64,000 nt of DNA from Mycobacterium sp. E787 (GTDB taxonomy: Bacteria; Actinomycetota; Actinomycetes; Mycobacteriales; Mycobacteriaceae). The stretch spans positions 84,315 to 148,314 of the forward strand of contig NZ_LZKL01000014.1 of NCBI RefSeq assembly GCF_001668725.1, given 5' to 3'. Under the pieces are notes generated by a model. It was not told the origin of the DNA and searched no databases. It was given only the letters and a program-made list of their open reading frames with translations. How positions within the stretch are numbered: position 1 is the first letter of the stretch; each line of letters opens with the position of its first letter. The translations under genes were made by a program, and so were the position numbers. Positions 8,437-17,189 of the stretch are shown here, piece by piece.

Positions 8437-10523
8437 CACCCGGAATCCTGCCGGGCCGGCCCAACCCGCTGGGCGCCACGCCCGACGCGGGAGGCACGAA
8501 CTTCGCGGTGGCATCCGGCGGTGATGAGGTGACGCTGTGCCTGTTCGACGCCGACGGAGCCGAGACCCAGCTGGTGATGCCCGACCGTGACGGCGACGTG
8601 TGGCATGGCTTCGTGCCGGGGATCGGGCCGGGACAGGCGTACGGATTTCGGGTCGGCGGCCCCTTCGACCCCGGACGCGGGCTGCGCTACAACCCCGCCA
8701 AGCTCCTGCTGGACCCCTACGCACGCGCAATCGCGGGCGACGTGCGGTTCGGGCCGGAGGTCGTCGGTCACTCGATGGAAAACCCTTCGGAGCCAAGCCC
8801 ACTGGACTCCGCCCTGCACGTGCCGCGGAGCCTGGTGACCGCCGTGCTGCCGGCCCCCACCGTACCCAAACCGCAACACCCGCTTGCCGACAGCATCCTC
8901 TACGAGGTTCACGTTCGGGGATTCACCGCGACCCATCCCGGCGTCCCCGACGAACTCCGGGGCACCTACGCGGGCCTCGCCCACGACGCGGCACTGCAAC
9001 ACCTCACCGATCTCGGTGTGACCGCGGTGGAATTGCTGCCGGTCCACCGCAGCCTGTCCGAACAATTCCTCGTCGACCGGGGCCTGACCAACTACTGGGG
9101 ATACAACACGATCGGATTCTTTGCGCCGCAGGCGAATTACTCCGCCGCGGCGCGTGCCGGCCAATCGGGCGCGGAGGTCGCGGAATTTCGCGCGATGGTC
9201 GACGCCCTGCACGCCGCCGGTTTGGAGGTTATCCTCGACGTGGTTTTCAACCACACGGCCGAGGGCGGAGCCGGCGGGCCCACCCTGGCCTTCCGGGGGC
9301 TCTACAACCCCGCCTACTACCGGCTCGTCGCGGGCGACCCCGCCAGCTACTACGACACCACCGGGACCGGCAATTCGTTGAACACCGACGATCCCACGAC
9401 ACTCCGGCTGATCATGGATTCCCTCCGCTACTGGTCATCGCAACTGGGCGTCGACGGCTTTCGTTTCGACCTCGCGGCCACGCTCGGCCGCGAGCACGGG
9501 TCCTTCGACGCGGTGTCCGCCTTCTTCGACCTCGTCAGTCAGGACCCGGTCGTCTCGCAGGCAAAGCTGATCGCCGAACCGTGGGATGTCGGCCAGATGG
9601 ACAGCTACGAGGTCGGCCGGTTTCCCGCGCTTTGGAGCGAATGGAACGGGCGCTTCCGCGACACCGTGCGCGACTTCTGGCGCAGCCAGGACGGACGCCT
9701 CGCGGAGCTCGCGTCGCGGCTGTGTGGATCGGCGGACATCTACGGCGATCGCGCGGAGGGTCGCCGCCCGAGCGCATCGATCAACTTCGTCACCGTGCAC
9801 GACGGGTTCACGCTGAACGACCTCGTGTCCTACGACCAAAAACACAACGAGGCCAACGGCGAAGACAACCGCGACGGCACCGACGACAACCGGTCGTGGA
9901 ACTGCGGCGCGGAGGGGGCGACCGACGATCCCGGCGTGCTGGCGCTTCGGGCGCGACAGAAACGCGCGTTCCTGGTCACCCTCCTGCTGTCCGGCGGTGT
10001 CCCGATGCTGCTGGGGGGCGACGAGTTGGGCCGCACCCAGCGGGGAAACAACAACGCCTACTGCCAGGACAACGAGATCACGTGGTTTGACTGGCCTGCC
10101 GCCGACGCCGAGCTCACCGGGTTCACCACCGACCTCATCGCGCTGCGCCGCCGCCACCCGGTCTTCCGCAGGCGTCGCTTCCTCACCGGCACCGCCGCCG
10201 CCGACCTGGGCTGGTTCACGCCCTCGGGCGCCGAGATGACGCCGCAGGAGTGGACGGACCCCAATGCGCGCAGCATCGCGTTGTTCATCGACGGGACAAC
10301 GGATCCCGACGTCGCACCGGACGGCACCCCGCTGGTCGACGACGACTTTCTCATATTCGTCAACGCCTGGTGGGAGTCGCTGACCTTCGCCACCCCGGCA
10401 GCTCTGGCGCCGCGACCATGGGAGATCGTGTGCGACTCGTTCGACCCCACGCGAACCGGAACGGCCGGAACGCAGGTGGAGGTCGCACCGCGGTCCGCGG
10501 TGGTCCTGCGATCCGGTCGTTAG
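8430..10523 (+). CDS. glgX: Glycogen debranching enzyme (GlgX/TreX-type isoamylase)
   Basis: This GH13 enzyme hydrolyses alpha-1,6 branches in glycogen-like glucan. It has 697 residues from the ATG at 8430, preceded by GCGGAGGGG. The N-terminal ~130 residues form the isoamylase-type beta domain (FRVGGPFDPGRGLRYNPAKL). The catalytic barrel carries ILYEVHVRGFT, nucleophile Asp347 (GFRFDLA), acid/base Glu383 (IAEPWD) and the third carboxylate Asp458 (TVHDGFT). An open frame extends upstream to 8136 but lacks family sequence. Mycobacteria often carry treX with treY and treZ; those are not next to this copy, so it could instead be a GlgX. The small membrane ORF upstream is coupled to it. Confidence 0.92.
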   Translation: MVTPGILPGRPNPLGATPDAGGTNFAVASGGDEVTLCLFDADGAETQLVMPDRDGDVWHGFVPGIGPGQAYGFRVGGPFDPGRGLRYNPAKLLLDPYARAIAGDVRFGPEVVGHSMENPSEPSPLDSALHVPRSLVTAVLPAPTVPKPQHPLADSILYEVHVRGFTATHPGVPDELRGTYAGLAHDAALQHLTDLGVTAVELLPVHRSLSEQFLVDRGLTNYWGYNTIGFFAPQANYSAAARAGQSGAEVAEFRAMVDALHAAGLEVILDVVFNHTAEGGAGGPTLAFRGLYNPAYYRLVAGDPASYYDTTGTGNSLNTDDPTTLRLIMDSLRYWSSQLGVDGFRFDLAATLGREHGSFDAVSAFFDLVSQDPVVSQAKLIAEPWDVGQMDSYEVGRFPALWSEWNGRFRDTVRDFWRSQDGRLAELASRLCGSADIYGDRAEGRRPSASINFVTVHDGFTLNDLVSYDQKHNEANGEDNRDGTDDNRSWNCGAEGATDDPGVLALRARQKRAFLVTLLLSGGVPMLLGGDELGRTQRGNNNAYCQDNEITWFDWPAADAELTGFTTDLIALRRRHPVFRRRRFLTGTAAADLGWFTPSGAEMTPQEWTDPNARSIALFIDGTTDPDVAPDGTPLVDDDFLIFVNAWWESLTFATPAALAPRPWEIVCDSFDPTRTGTAGTQVEVAPRSAVVLRSGR

Positions 10524-10602
10524 CCAGGTGATGCCCAAGCGTTCTCGCCGCATCGGGCGCGCCGCAACCGCCTTTGGCGGCAAGGCTTCCTAGTATTGCC
10601 GG

Positions 10603-11439
10603 GTGGTCGATCGCTATGGAACTGATGTCCTCGCCGCCGGGCGGCGCAAGCCTCGTTCGACCGAGCACCCGGCCGAGCCCGGCCTGGTGGTCGAGGACGT
10701 GGCGACCGGCTACGTCGGGGCCGTGGTGCGGGTCGAGTACGGGCGCGTCGACTTAGAGGACCGGCACGGTCACACGCGCGGCTTTCCGCTCGGCCCAGGG
10801 TATTTGCTCGAGGGACGCCCCGTGATCCTCACGGCGCCGCGTCGTCCGGCGCCCGCGGCCACCGGCAGGACGGCGTCCGGCTCGGTCGCGGTACCGGGGG
10901 CGCGTGCCCGCGTCGCGCGGGCCAGCCGGATCTATGTCGAGGGTCGTCACGACGCCGAACTGATCGCACAGGTGTGGGGAGCGGACCTGCGCATCGACGG
11001 CGTGGTCGTCGAGCACCTCGGTGGCATAGACGATCTGGTGGGCGTCGTGGCCGAGTTTCGACCCGGTCCCGGCCGCCGGCTCGGGGTGCTGGTCGACCAC
11101 CTCGTCGCGGGTTCGAAGGAGGCGCGCATCGCCGAGGCGGTACGACGGGGACCGGGCGGCCCCGACACCCTCGTCGTCGGTCACCCTTATGTCGACATCT
11201 GGGAGGCGGTCAAGCCGCAGCGGCTTGGCCTGGCGGCCTGGCCGACCGTCCCGCGGCAACTGGAGTGGAAGCACGGCGCCTGCGCGGCGCTGGGCCTCCC
11301 ACACGCCGACCAGGCCGACATCGCCCGGGCCTGGCGGAGAATTCGCTCGAAAGTGCGTGACTGGAACGATCTGGAACCGGCGCTGATCGGCCGGGTCGAG
11401 GAACTCATCGACTTCGTGACGCAACCGCCCGGCCCCTGA
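10603..11439 (+). CDS. DUF3097 family protein
   Basis: The 278-residue soluble protein starts at a GTG. An N-terminal beta-rich segment (EDVATGYVGAVVRVEYGRVD) precedes a linker of Ala/Pro and then a domain containing RIYVEGRHDAELIAQVWG, followed by VVEHLGGIDDL and GVLVDHLV. The Glu and Asp-rich pattern there resembles a Toprim-like nucleotide fold, which is an inference. The C-terminus (SKVRDWNDLEPALIGRVEEL) is helical. The family is conserved in actinobacteria and has no proven function. It stands alone between glgX and the universal stress protein gene. Confidence 0.8.
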   Translation: MVDRYGTDVLAAGRRKPRSTEHPAEPGLVVEDVATGYVGAVVRVEYGRVDLEDRHGHTRGFPLGPGYLLEGRPVILTAPRRPAPAATGRTASGSVAVPGARARVARASRIYVEGRHDAELIAQVWGADLRIDGVVVEHLGGIDDLVGVVAEFRPGPGRRLGVLVDHLVAGSKEARIAEAVRRGPGGPDTLVVGHPYVDIWEAVKPQRLGLAAWPTVPRQLEWKHGACAALGLPHADQADIARAWRRIRSKVRDWNDLEPALIGRVEELIDFVTQPPGP

Positions 11440-11496
11440 ATCGAGCGGGTTTGACGCACTTTCCCGCGACCAGCGGGTGACGCACCGGTTACGTCT

Positions 11497-11568
11497 CGCG
11501 GAACTTAACGGCCCCAACGGGTTCCATACAGCCATATGTCCCGGCGGGTTGAGGACTAAAGCCTCACG
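11497..11568 (+). promoter_or_regulatory. Two candidate DosR boxes upstream of the stress protein gene
   Basis: The 20-mer at 11549-11568, TTGAGGACTAAAGCCTCACG, matches the DosR consensus (TTSGGGACTWWAGTCCCSAA) at 14 of 20 positions, including the GGACTWWAG core. A weaker match at 11497-11516 agrees at 13 of 20. The two are 52 bp apart, about five helical turns, as is common for DosR-controlled promoters. They lie 52 and 104 bp before the ATG of a universal stress protein gene, a classic DosR target class. Confidence 0.6.
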
Positions 11569-11620
11569 ACCGACGGTCCCGGCGCCCGATAGCGTCGCTG
11601 GTGACGAAGGGAGAAACCAA

Positions 11621-12508
11621 ATGTCGACACCTGAGCAGGGTCTGGGCATCGTCGTCGCGGTCGACGGCTCGCAGGCAGCCAATGCCGCCGCGTGCTGGGC
11701 GGCCCGCGAGGCGGCGATGAGAAACGTTCCATTGACTGTCGTCCACGCGGTGGCGACCCCCACCGCCACCTATCCTCCGGTCCCGTACCCCGAGTCGCTG
11801 GTGGTGCGGCTCGAGGACGAGGGCAAGAAAGCCATCATGCACGCGATGAAAATCGCCGAGGACGCGATGCCGGCGGACGCGAAGGTCAGCATCGGGCGGG
11901 AGCTGGTGTATTCCGCGGCCGCGCCGGCGCTGATCAAAATGTCCGACGACGCCGAGATGATCGTCGTGGGCACCTCCGGGCGGGGATTGCTGGCCCGCGG
12001 CGTGCTCGGTTCGGTCAGCTCGACCGTGGTGCGGCACGCGAATTGCCCCGTCGCCGTCGTCCACGACGTCGATCAACCTGAACGGCCGGACGCACCCGTG
12101 CTCGTCGGTGTCGACGGCTCGCCGATCTCCGAACGGGCGACGGAGCTCGCGTTCGACGAAGCCTCTCGCAGGGGCGTCGACCTCGTTGCCCTACACGCAT
12201 GGAGCGACGTCACGACCGAGGTTCCCTACCTGGATTGGGCGACCGTGGAGGAGGAGGCGCAGCGCAGCCTCGCCGAGGCCCTGGCGGGGTGGGGCGAACG
12301 CTACCCGGACGTGACGGTGCATCGACGGGTCGTACGCGACCGGCCGGCCCGCCACCTCATCGACGAGGCCGGGTCCGCCCAGCTCGTCGTCGTGGGCAGC
12401 CATGGCAGGGGAGGTTTGACCGGCATGCTGTTGGGCTCGGTGAGCAACAGCGTCCTGCACTCCGTCCAGATACCGGTGATCGTCGCCAGGCCCACTTCGG
12501 AGTCTTAG
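11621..12508 (+). CDS. Tandem-domain universal stress protein (Rv2623/Rv2005c-like)
   Basis: The 295-residue protein has two UspA domains. Each begins with a short hydrophobic strand and DGS (IVVAVDGSQAAN; VLVGVDGSPISE) and ends in an ATP-binding glycine loop (VGTSGRGLLARGVLGS; VGSHGRGGLTGMLLGS). In M. tuberculosis such proteins are induced by hypoxia and nitric oxide through DosR, and Rv2623 binds ATP and restrains growth. The ATG at 11621 has GAAGGGAG eight bases upstream; the frame extends to 11477, but that part contains the promoter boxes. The gene is monocistronic and ends before a long hairpin shared with the convergent monooxygenase gene. Confidence 0.93.
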   Translation: MSTPEQGLGIVVAVDGSQAANAAACWAAREAAMRNVPLTVVHAVATPTATYPPVPYPESLVVRLEDEGKKAIMHAMKIAEDAMPADAKVSIGRELVYSAAAPALIKMSDDAEMIVVGTSGRGLLARGVLGSVSSTVVRHANCPVAVVHDVDQPERPDAPVLVGVDGSPISERATELAFDEASRRGVDLVALHAWSDVTTEVPYLDWATVEEEAQRSLAEALAGWGERYPDVTVHRRVVRDRPARHLIDEAGSAQLVVVGSHGRGGLTGMLLGSVSNSVLHSVQIPVIVARPTSES

Positions 12509-12526
12509 CCGGTCACCTTCCCACCG

Positions 12527-12584
12527 CGAGCAGACGCAAAAGCCCCCAATTTCGGGCCGAAATGGGGGCTTTTGCGTCTGCTCG
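12527..12584. terminator. Long inverted repeat between convergent genes
   Basis: The left arm (from 12527) and right arm (to 12584) are complementary over about 28 bases with one bulged A, around a short loop near 12556. It starts CGAGCAGACGCAAAAGCCCC. The stem contains A and T tracts on both sides, so it could end transcription from both the stress protein gene (ends 12508) and the monooxygenase gene (ends 12590). Confidence 0.75.
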
Positions 12585-12589
12585 CCGAT

Positions 12590-14125
12590 TTAGCCGCCGT
12601 GCAGGACGGTGGCCGTCCAGGCGCACAAGGCCGCAAGGTCGCGCCCGGCGCGCATGACCGTGCGGTCCGGGCGCACCACCGCCGCGGTGGCGCGGCCCCG
12701 GCGCAGCCACGCGTCGAGCGCGCCGCCCGGTTCGGCGGTCACGATGACAACGCCGCGCCGACGGAGCAGTTCTTCATCGGCGGCGCCGGGGACACCAAGG
12801 CTGATCAGCGCGAAACCGGTGCCGATCAGGTCGTCGAGCCGTTGACCGTTGGGCAGCAACGGGTTTGGGCACAGTGTGCCGGCAAGCTGGCGCGGGCGCG
12901 GTGACTTGCGCACCAGCGCGGAAGTGTGTAGCGGCGGGGTGGTCGAGTCGACCACCTTGTCGCGCAGGCCGGGGATCAATCGCAGCCGGGGGAGCACCAC
13001 GCGGCGCGCCGCGTCGCCGACGCGACCACCCCCGGTCATCGCCCAGCCGACGCCCAGCGCCAGCCGAATCATGTGCCGGGTGTGCGGCTTGCGCTCCCGC
13101 TCATAGGTGTCGAGGACGTCCGGATGCAGCGTGCCGTCGTGGACGCCGGCGATCTTCCAGGCCAGGTTGGCCGCATCCCGCATTCCCGCGCCCATGCCCT
13201 GGCCGATGAAAGGGGGAGTGAGGTGTGCGGCGTCGCCGAGGATGAAGATGTTCCCGCGGCGCCAGTGGTCGGCGATCTGTGCACGGAACGTGTACTCGGC
13301 GACGCGCAGCAGTCGCAGTTCGGTATCGGCGACGCCGGCGGTCCACGGGGCGATCAGTGGCCGCAACTCGTCCAGCGTGCCGAAGTCGTCGGCGCTTTCG
13401 CCGTCCAGCAGCCGGAACTCCCACCGGTAGCGGCCCGGCCCGATGCGCATGTAGGTCCCCGCCCGAACCGGGTCACACACCTGGTGCACGCCCTCCCATT
13501 GCCGCAGATCGGCGTCGCAGGCGACGTCGGCGACCAGCCAGCGCTGCTCGAATTTCAAATCGCCCATGGCCGAACCGATCTGCGCGCGCACCAGGCTGTT
13601 CGCGCCGTCACAGCCCAGCAGGTAGTCGGCGTCGACCTGACGCACGCAGCCGTCGGAGCGGTCGGTGAAGGTGACGCGCACGCCGTATTCGGTCTCGGCC
13701 AGCCAGGTCACCTCGGCGTCGCCGCGTAACCGGGCGTTCGGGTACCGCTTGAGGTTCGCGCGCAGCAGCGCCTCGAATTCCGGTTGGTCGAACATGTTGG
13801 CCTGCGGGAAACCGTTCGGGCTGCGGGCGGGGTCGCGGTGAAACTCGGCAAGCACGCGGGACTGCCCGGACCGGTTGTCGACCAGCCGCAAACCCAGCGT
13901 GGGCCACGAGGTCGCGGCGAACTCGTCGGCGAAGCCGAGCCGGGCGACGATCCGGAAGATTTCATCGTCCAGGTGCACGGCCCGTGGCTGCGGGTAGACG
14001 CCGGGCCAGCGGTCGAGGACGAGGCACTCCACCCCGCGCTGGGCCAGCAGCGTGGCGGCGGTGATGCCGGTCGGCCCGGCGCCGACAATGACGACCGGGA
14101 AGTGCTGAATTGCGTTGTCGTTCAT
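12590..14125 (-). CDS. FAD-dependent aromatic monooxygenase (MhpA/PheA-type)
   Basis: This is a class A flavoprotein hydroxylase of 511 residues. The FAD-binding Rossmann motif VVIVGAGPTGITAATLLAQR is at residues ~10-30. The second FAD motif GDAAHLTPPFIGQGMGAGMR lies near 290, and the DG-type motif LLGCDGANSLVRAQIG near 165. Family members hydroxylate phenols or 3-hydroxyphenylpropionate-type substrates with NAD(P)H and O2. The ATG at 14125 overlaps the stop of the upstream hydrolase gene (ATGA); the open frame continues to 14257 but only as antisense to coding. With the FAH-like and extradiol dioxygenase genes it forms a ring hydroxylation, ring cleavage and hydrolysis pathway. The substrate is unknown. 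Confidence 0.9.
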   Translation of the reverse strand: MNDNAIQHFPVVIVGAGPTGITAATLLAQRGVECLVLDRWPGVYPQPRAVHLDDEIFRIVARLGFADEFAATSWPTLGLRLVDNRSGQSRVLAEFHRDPARSPNGFPQANMFDQPEFEALLRANLKRYPNARLRGDAEVTWLAETEYGVRVTFTDRSDGCVRQVDADYLLGCDGANSLVRAQIGSAMGDLKFEQRWLVADVACDADLRQWEGVHQVCDPVRAGTYMRIGPGRYRWEFRLLDGESADDFGTLDELRPLIAPWTAGVADTELRLLRVAEYTFRAQIADHWRRGNIFILGDAAHLTPPFIGQGMGAGMRDAANLAWKIAGVHDGTLHPDVLDTYERERKPHTRHMIRLALGVGWAMTGGGRVGDAARRVVLPRLRLIPGLRDKVVDSTTPPLHTSALVRKSPRPRQLAGTLCPNPLLPNGQRLDDLIGTGFALISLGVPGAADEELLRRRGVVIVTAEPGGALDAWLRRGRATAAVVRPDRTVMRAGRDLAALCAWTATVLHGG

Positions 14126-15072
14126 GTGAATCGGACCTTGGCGCGCTGGGTCCCCAGATCGATCGCGCCGTCGTCGGTCGCCACCGAGGCCTCCACGATG
14201 TCGCCGTCCTGCAGGTAGTCCCGGTTGCCGGCCTGGCGGGAGAAGAACATCTTCCACTTCACCGCCGGAGGCAAGAGGTTTGCGACGATCTGCATCGGCT
14301 TGGGCGGGGCGCTCAGCGCGGTGCCGACCGGGGTGCCCGTGAGGATCAGATCGCCCGGTGCGAGCTCCTGGAACTGGGTCAGCGACTGCAGCGCCTCCAA
14401 CGGCGGGTACAGCATGTCGCCCTCGACGAGCGCGTTTTGCCGCTCGCGGCCGTTCACGCTCAGGCGCAGCCGCAGATCGCCGAAGCGCTTGAGTTCGTCG
14501 GCCGTCAGCAGCACCAGCTCGGGTCCGACCGGCGTGAACGTCGGGTAGGACTTGGCCTCATAGAACTGGGTCTGCGGAAGCTGGATGTCGCGCGCCGAGA
14601 CGTCGTTGGTGACGACGAGACCGGCGATGTAGTCGGCGAGATTGGCGTCGGAAATCGTTGTGCCGATGGGGATTTGCCGGCTGATGACCAACCCGATCTC
14701 CACCTCGTAGTCGAGGAGCTTGACGTGTGCGGGCTTGACGATGTCGTCGAACGGGCCGTTGATCGAAGCCGACGCCTTACGAAAGAAGGTGAGCGGAACC
14801 GTCGCCGGGTCCATGCCCGCGTCCCTGACGTGCGACGTGAAGTTGGTCATCTGCGCCACCACCCGGCACGGCCTCGTCACCGGTGAGACCAGCTCGAGGC
14901 TGTCTACGGCGACGGTGTCGGCGCTGGCCGCGGCGGCCCGGATCGCGGCGTCCAATGCCGTCCGGTCGCTCAGCAGCCCGGCGGTGGTGGTGGCGGTGGT
15001 GTCGATCTTTGCGGCGCCGTTGGCGGTCTTGAGCCACCAGGAGTCGGCGGTGTGCAGCACGGAAACGGTCAT
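14122..15072 (-). CDS. Fumarylacetoacetate hydrolase family protein
   Basis: The 316-residue protein carries the FAH/HpcE fold in its C-terminal two thirds. Metal-site motifs are visible at LLDYEVEIGLVISRQIP and VTNDVSARDIQLPQTQFYEA, with the signature TFTPVGPELVL, and LTGTPVGTALS toward the end. FAH-family enzymes hydrolyse C-C bonds of diketo acids or act as 2-hydroxypentadienoate hydratases or decarboxylases, the step after meta ring cleavage. The start at ATG 15072 overlaps the dioxygenase stop, and its own stop overlaps the monooxygenase start, so the three genes are translationally coupled. The exact reaction depends on the ring-cleavage product and cannot be read here. Confidence 0.9.
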   Translation of the reverse strand: MTVSVLHTADSWWLKTANGAAKIDTTATTTAGLLSDRTALDAAIRAAAASADTVAVDSLELVSPVTRPCRVVAQMTNFTSHVRDAGMDPATVPLTFFRKASASINGPFDDIVKPAHVKLLDYEVEIGLVISRQIPIGTTISDANLADYIAGLVVTNDVSARDIQLPQTQFYEAKSYPTFTPVGPELVLLTADELKRFGDLRLRLSVNGRERQNALVEGDMLYPPLEALQSLTQFQELAPGDLILTGTPVGTALSAPPKPMQIVANLLPPAVKWKMFFSRQAGNRDYLQDGDIVEASVATDDGAIDLGTQRAKVRFT

Positions 15073-16199
15073 GAGGTAGGCACTTTCAGTAGGCCGATGA
15101 GGCGGTTGACATCGAATTCATTACTTGCGCGCAGCGCGCTTACCATCGAAACCAACTCGTGTCGAGCCGATTTCGCGTCCAGGCCGAGGAAGTCCTTCGT
15201 GGCGGGCGGCCCCCACTGGGCCAGACCGGACGCGGTGAACGGCGCCCAGCCGGGCTCGACGGTGTTGTCGAACAGGTCGCCGTCGGCAAAGTGCTCGACG
15301 AGGAAACCATCGGGATCGCGCCAGTAGTCGAAGATCTGGCTGCCCTGGATGTGCCTGCCGATGCCCCACGACCGGCGGTATCCCCGCTCCCGGAGGTATT
15401 CGCCGCCGGCGGCCAGGGCGTCGAGGTCGCTGACCTGGAATGCGGAGTGCACGTAACGGTTGGCCGGACCGAGCGCCATGGCCAGCGTGTGGTGGTCGGC
15501 CGGGGTGGAACCGCGATCGCAGCGGATGAAGCTCATGGTCGGCCCGCGCTGGCGCTGACCGGGGAAGAACAGGAAGTCGCTGACGATCATCCCGAGGTTG
15601 TCCAGATACCAGTCGAGTGCCTCGAGGTACTTGGTCGACTGCAGCACCAGGTGTCCCAGCCGCTCGACCCGCGCCGGCACCCGCGGGGGCCGCTGACCGA
15701 CGTTGGTGCGCCGCACGTCGTCGCCGAAATTGAAGGCATGGGGTCGCTGGCCCGGCAGCTCGGGCAGGTCGTGCATGCCGGCGACGACGCGGACCGGTGT
15801 GCCGCTCGGGTCGGTCAGCTCGACCGCCAGGCCGCCGATGCTCTCGGGCAGCGGCCGGACCGGGGCGCCCGACTTGTCGGCCAGTCGCAGCACATCGGCC
15901 TCGTCGGCCGCCCGGAACGCCACGCCGGCGAATCGCGTGCGTGGCCCACGGCGCAGGATCACGCACGGACCGCCGGCGCGGGTGCCGCGAAGATGCAGTT
16001 CGTCGGGGAGGTGCCGCGCCGTGTGGAACCCGAACGCCTGGGCGAACGCCTCGGCTCGTGTGAGGTCGGGTTTCTCGAACTCCAGCCACGCGAGGTCGGC
16101 CACTTTGATGACCGGATTGCGGGACCGGCCGGGGTGTTCGCCCCGCAGCGCGCCCTTTTCGCTGTGCAGATCTCGGTGGGCGTTTTTCGTCAGGTTCAT
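15069..16199 (-). CDS. Extradiol ring-cleavage dioxygenase (VOC superfamily, type I)
   Basis: The 376-residue protein has two vicinal-oxygen-chelate modules. The C-terminal module has the expected iron ligands: His in RLGHLVLQSTKY, His in RYVHSAFQVSDL and Glu in DGFLVEHFADGD. This is the 2-His-1-Glu site of type I extradiol dioxygenases such as HsaC or 2,3-dihydroxybiphenyl dioxygenase. The ATG at 16199 was chosen because GGAG lies six bases upstream; the ATG at 16205 abuts that motif. It is first in the operon, transcribed away from a TetR gene with two palindromes in between. The cleaved catechol is unknown. Confidence 0.88.
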   Translation of the reverse strand: MNLTKNAHRDLHSEKGALRGEHPGRSRNPVIKVADLAWLEFEKPDLTRAEAFAQAFGFHTARHLPDELHLRGTRAGGPCVILRRGPRTRFAGVAFRAADEADVLRLADKSGAPVRPLPESIGGLAVELTDPSGTPVRVVAGMHDLPELPGQRPHAFNFGDDVRRTNVGQRPPRVPARVERLGHLVLQSTKYLEALDWYLDNLGMIVSDFLFFPGQRQRGPTMSFIRCDRGSTPADHHTLAMALGPANRYVHSAFQVSDLDALAAGGEYLRERGYRRSWGIGRHIQGSQIFDYWRDPDGFLVEHFADGDLFDNTVEPGWAPFTASGLAQWGPPATKDFLGLDAKSARHELVSMVSALRASNEFDVNRLIGLLKVPTS

Positions 16200-16217
16200 C
16201 GCCATCTCCAAACTAAC

Positions 16218-16275
16218 TGACGAAATCGTCACATACGAGATGACACTTGGTCAAGAGGTACTGACGAAATCATCA
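16218..16275. promoter_or_regulatory. Twin TetR-type operators in a divergent promoter
   Basis: TGACGAAATCGTCA at 16218-16231 is a perfect 6+2+6 palindrome. A second copy, TGACGAAATCATCA at 16262-16275, differs by one base. Their centres are 44 bp apart, about four helical turns. They fill the 98-bp gap between the dioxygenase operon and the divergent TetR gene, so they are the likely binding sites for that regulator, controlling both directions. Confidence 0.8.
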
Positions 16276-16297
16276 GAAGTGAGGCATACTGCTAAAC

Positions 16298-16951
16298 ATG
16301 AGCGCGATGCCTGAGGGCGCGGAGCCGCCCAGCCGTCTGGAACGGCGGAAACAGCGCACCCGAGCGGCGCTGATCGGGGCCGCGCAGCGGCTGATCGCCG
16401 AGGGGAAGGTCAACGTGCCGGTCCTGGAGATCACCCGCCTGGCCGACGTCGGGATGGGCTCGTTCTACAACCACTTCGACAGCAAGGAGCAGTTGTTCGA
16501 GGCGGCGGTCGCCGACGTGCTCGACGCGTACGGGGCGATGCTGGACCGGCTCACCGAGTCGATCGACGACCCGGCGGAAACGTTCGCCACCAGTTTCCGG
16601 ATGACGGGTCGCCTGTTTCGCAGCCGCCCGCAGGAAAGCGACATCCTGCTGGCCAACGGGCCCGCGCTGCTGTCGTCGGATCACGGCCTGGCTCCGCGGG
16701 CACTGCGCGACATCAAGGCCGGCGCCGATGCCGGGAGGTTCACCGTCGACGACCCCGAACTTGCCCTCGCCGTGGCGGGTGGCGCGCTGTTGGGGCTCGG
16801 AAAGCTGTTGCGGGACCATCCGGATCGCGACGACGCGCGGGCCGCCGACGGCGTCACCGAAAGCGTGCTGCGCCTGTTCGGGCTCAGCGCCGACGAGGCA
16901 CACGCCATTTGCCAACGGCCGCTGCCCGACGACGCGTTCGCCCAGTCCTAG
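16298..16951 (+). CDS. TetR-family regulator of the catabolic operon
   Basis: The 217-residue regulator has its N-terminal DNA-binding domain at about 15-65 (LERRKQRTRAALIGAAQRLI, then the recognition helix GMGSFYNHFDSKEQLFEAAV). The C-terminal helical domain would bind the effector, plausibly an aromatic substrate or CoA derivative, though nothing in the sequence names it. It is divergent from the dioxygenase-hydrolase-monooxygenase operon, with two near-identical palindromes in the shared promoter, supporting autoregulation and local control. The second palindrome lies 22 bases before the ATG, where binding would block its own transcription. Confidence 0.9.
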   Translation: MSAMPEGAEPPSRLERRKQRTRAALIGAAQRLIAEGKVNVPVLEITRLADVGMGSFYNHFDSKEQLFEAAVADVLDAYGAMLDRLTESIDDPAETFATSFRMTGRLFRSRPQESDILLANGPALLSSDHGLAPRALRDIKAGADAGRFTVDDPELALAVAGGALLGLGKLLRDHPDRDDARAADGVTESVLRLFGLSADEAHAICQRPLPDDAFAQS

Positions 16952-17169
16952 CGATGCCGGGTGTCGGTGGACCACAGGGTGGCGCAGCCAGGGCATTGCA
17001 GGCTGACTCGCGTCGCCTGATTGCTCAGCAAGTACTGCCAGTGCGCGCCGCAGTTGCGCCGGCTTCGGCACTCCGCGCACCGGTTGCGGCCCCAGCTGCA
17101 ATTCGGGCACGGCAGCCAGGCGCGGCGGGACGGATCGGCCTCTGGATGAATGGGAAAAGCGGCGGGCAC
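16948..17169 (-). CDS. Small Cys-rich (zinc-ribbon-like) protein, probably iron-regulated
   Basis: The 73-residue ORF starts at a GTG preceded by AGAAAGG at the right distance. It carries paired cysteines: CPNC, CAEC, a single Cys in RRNCGAHW, and CPGC near the C-terminus, spaced like a treble-clef or zinc-ribbon fold. The core HWQYLLSNQATRVSLQCPGC looks conserved rather than random. A strong iron box and a TATTAT -10 element lie just upstream. It overlaps the convergent TetR gene end by four bases. No characterised family is recognised; a metal-binding or RNA/protein-binding role under low iron is an inference. Confidence 0.6.
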   Translation of the reverse strand: MPAAFPIHPEADPSRRAWLPCPNCSWGRNRCAECRSRRNCGAHWQYLLSNQATRVSLQCPGCATLWSTDTRHR

Positions 17170-17189
17170 GAACTAGCCTTTCTGTCGAT

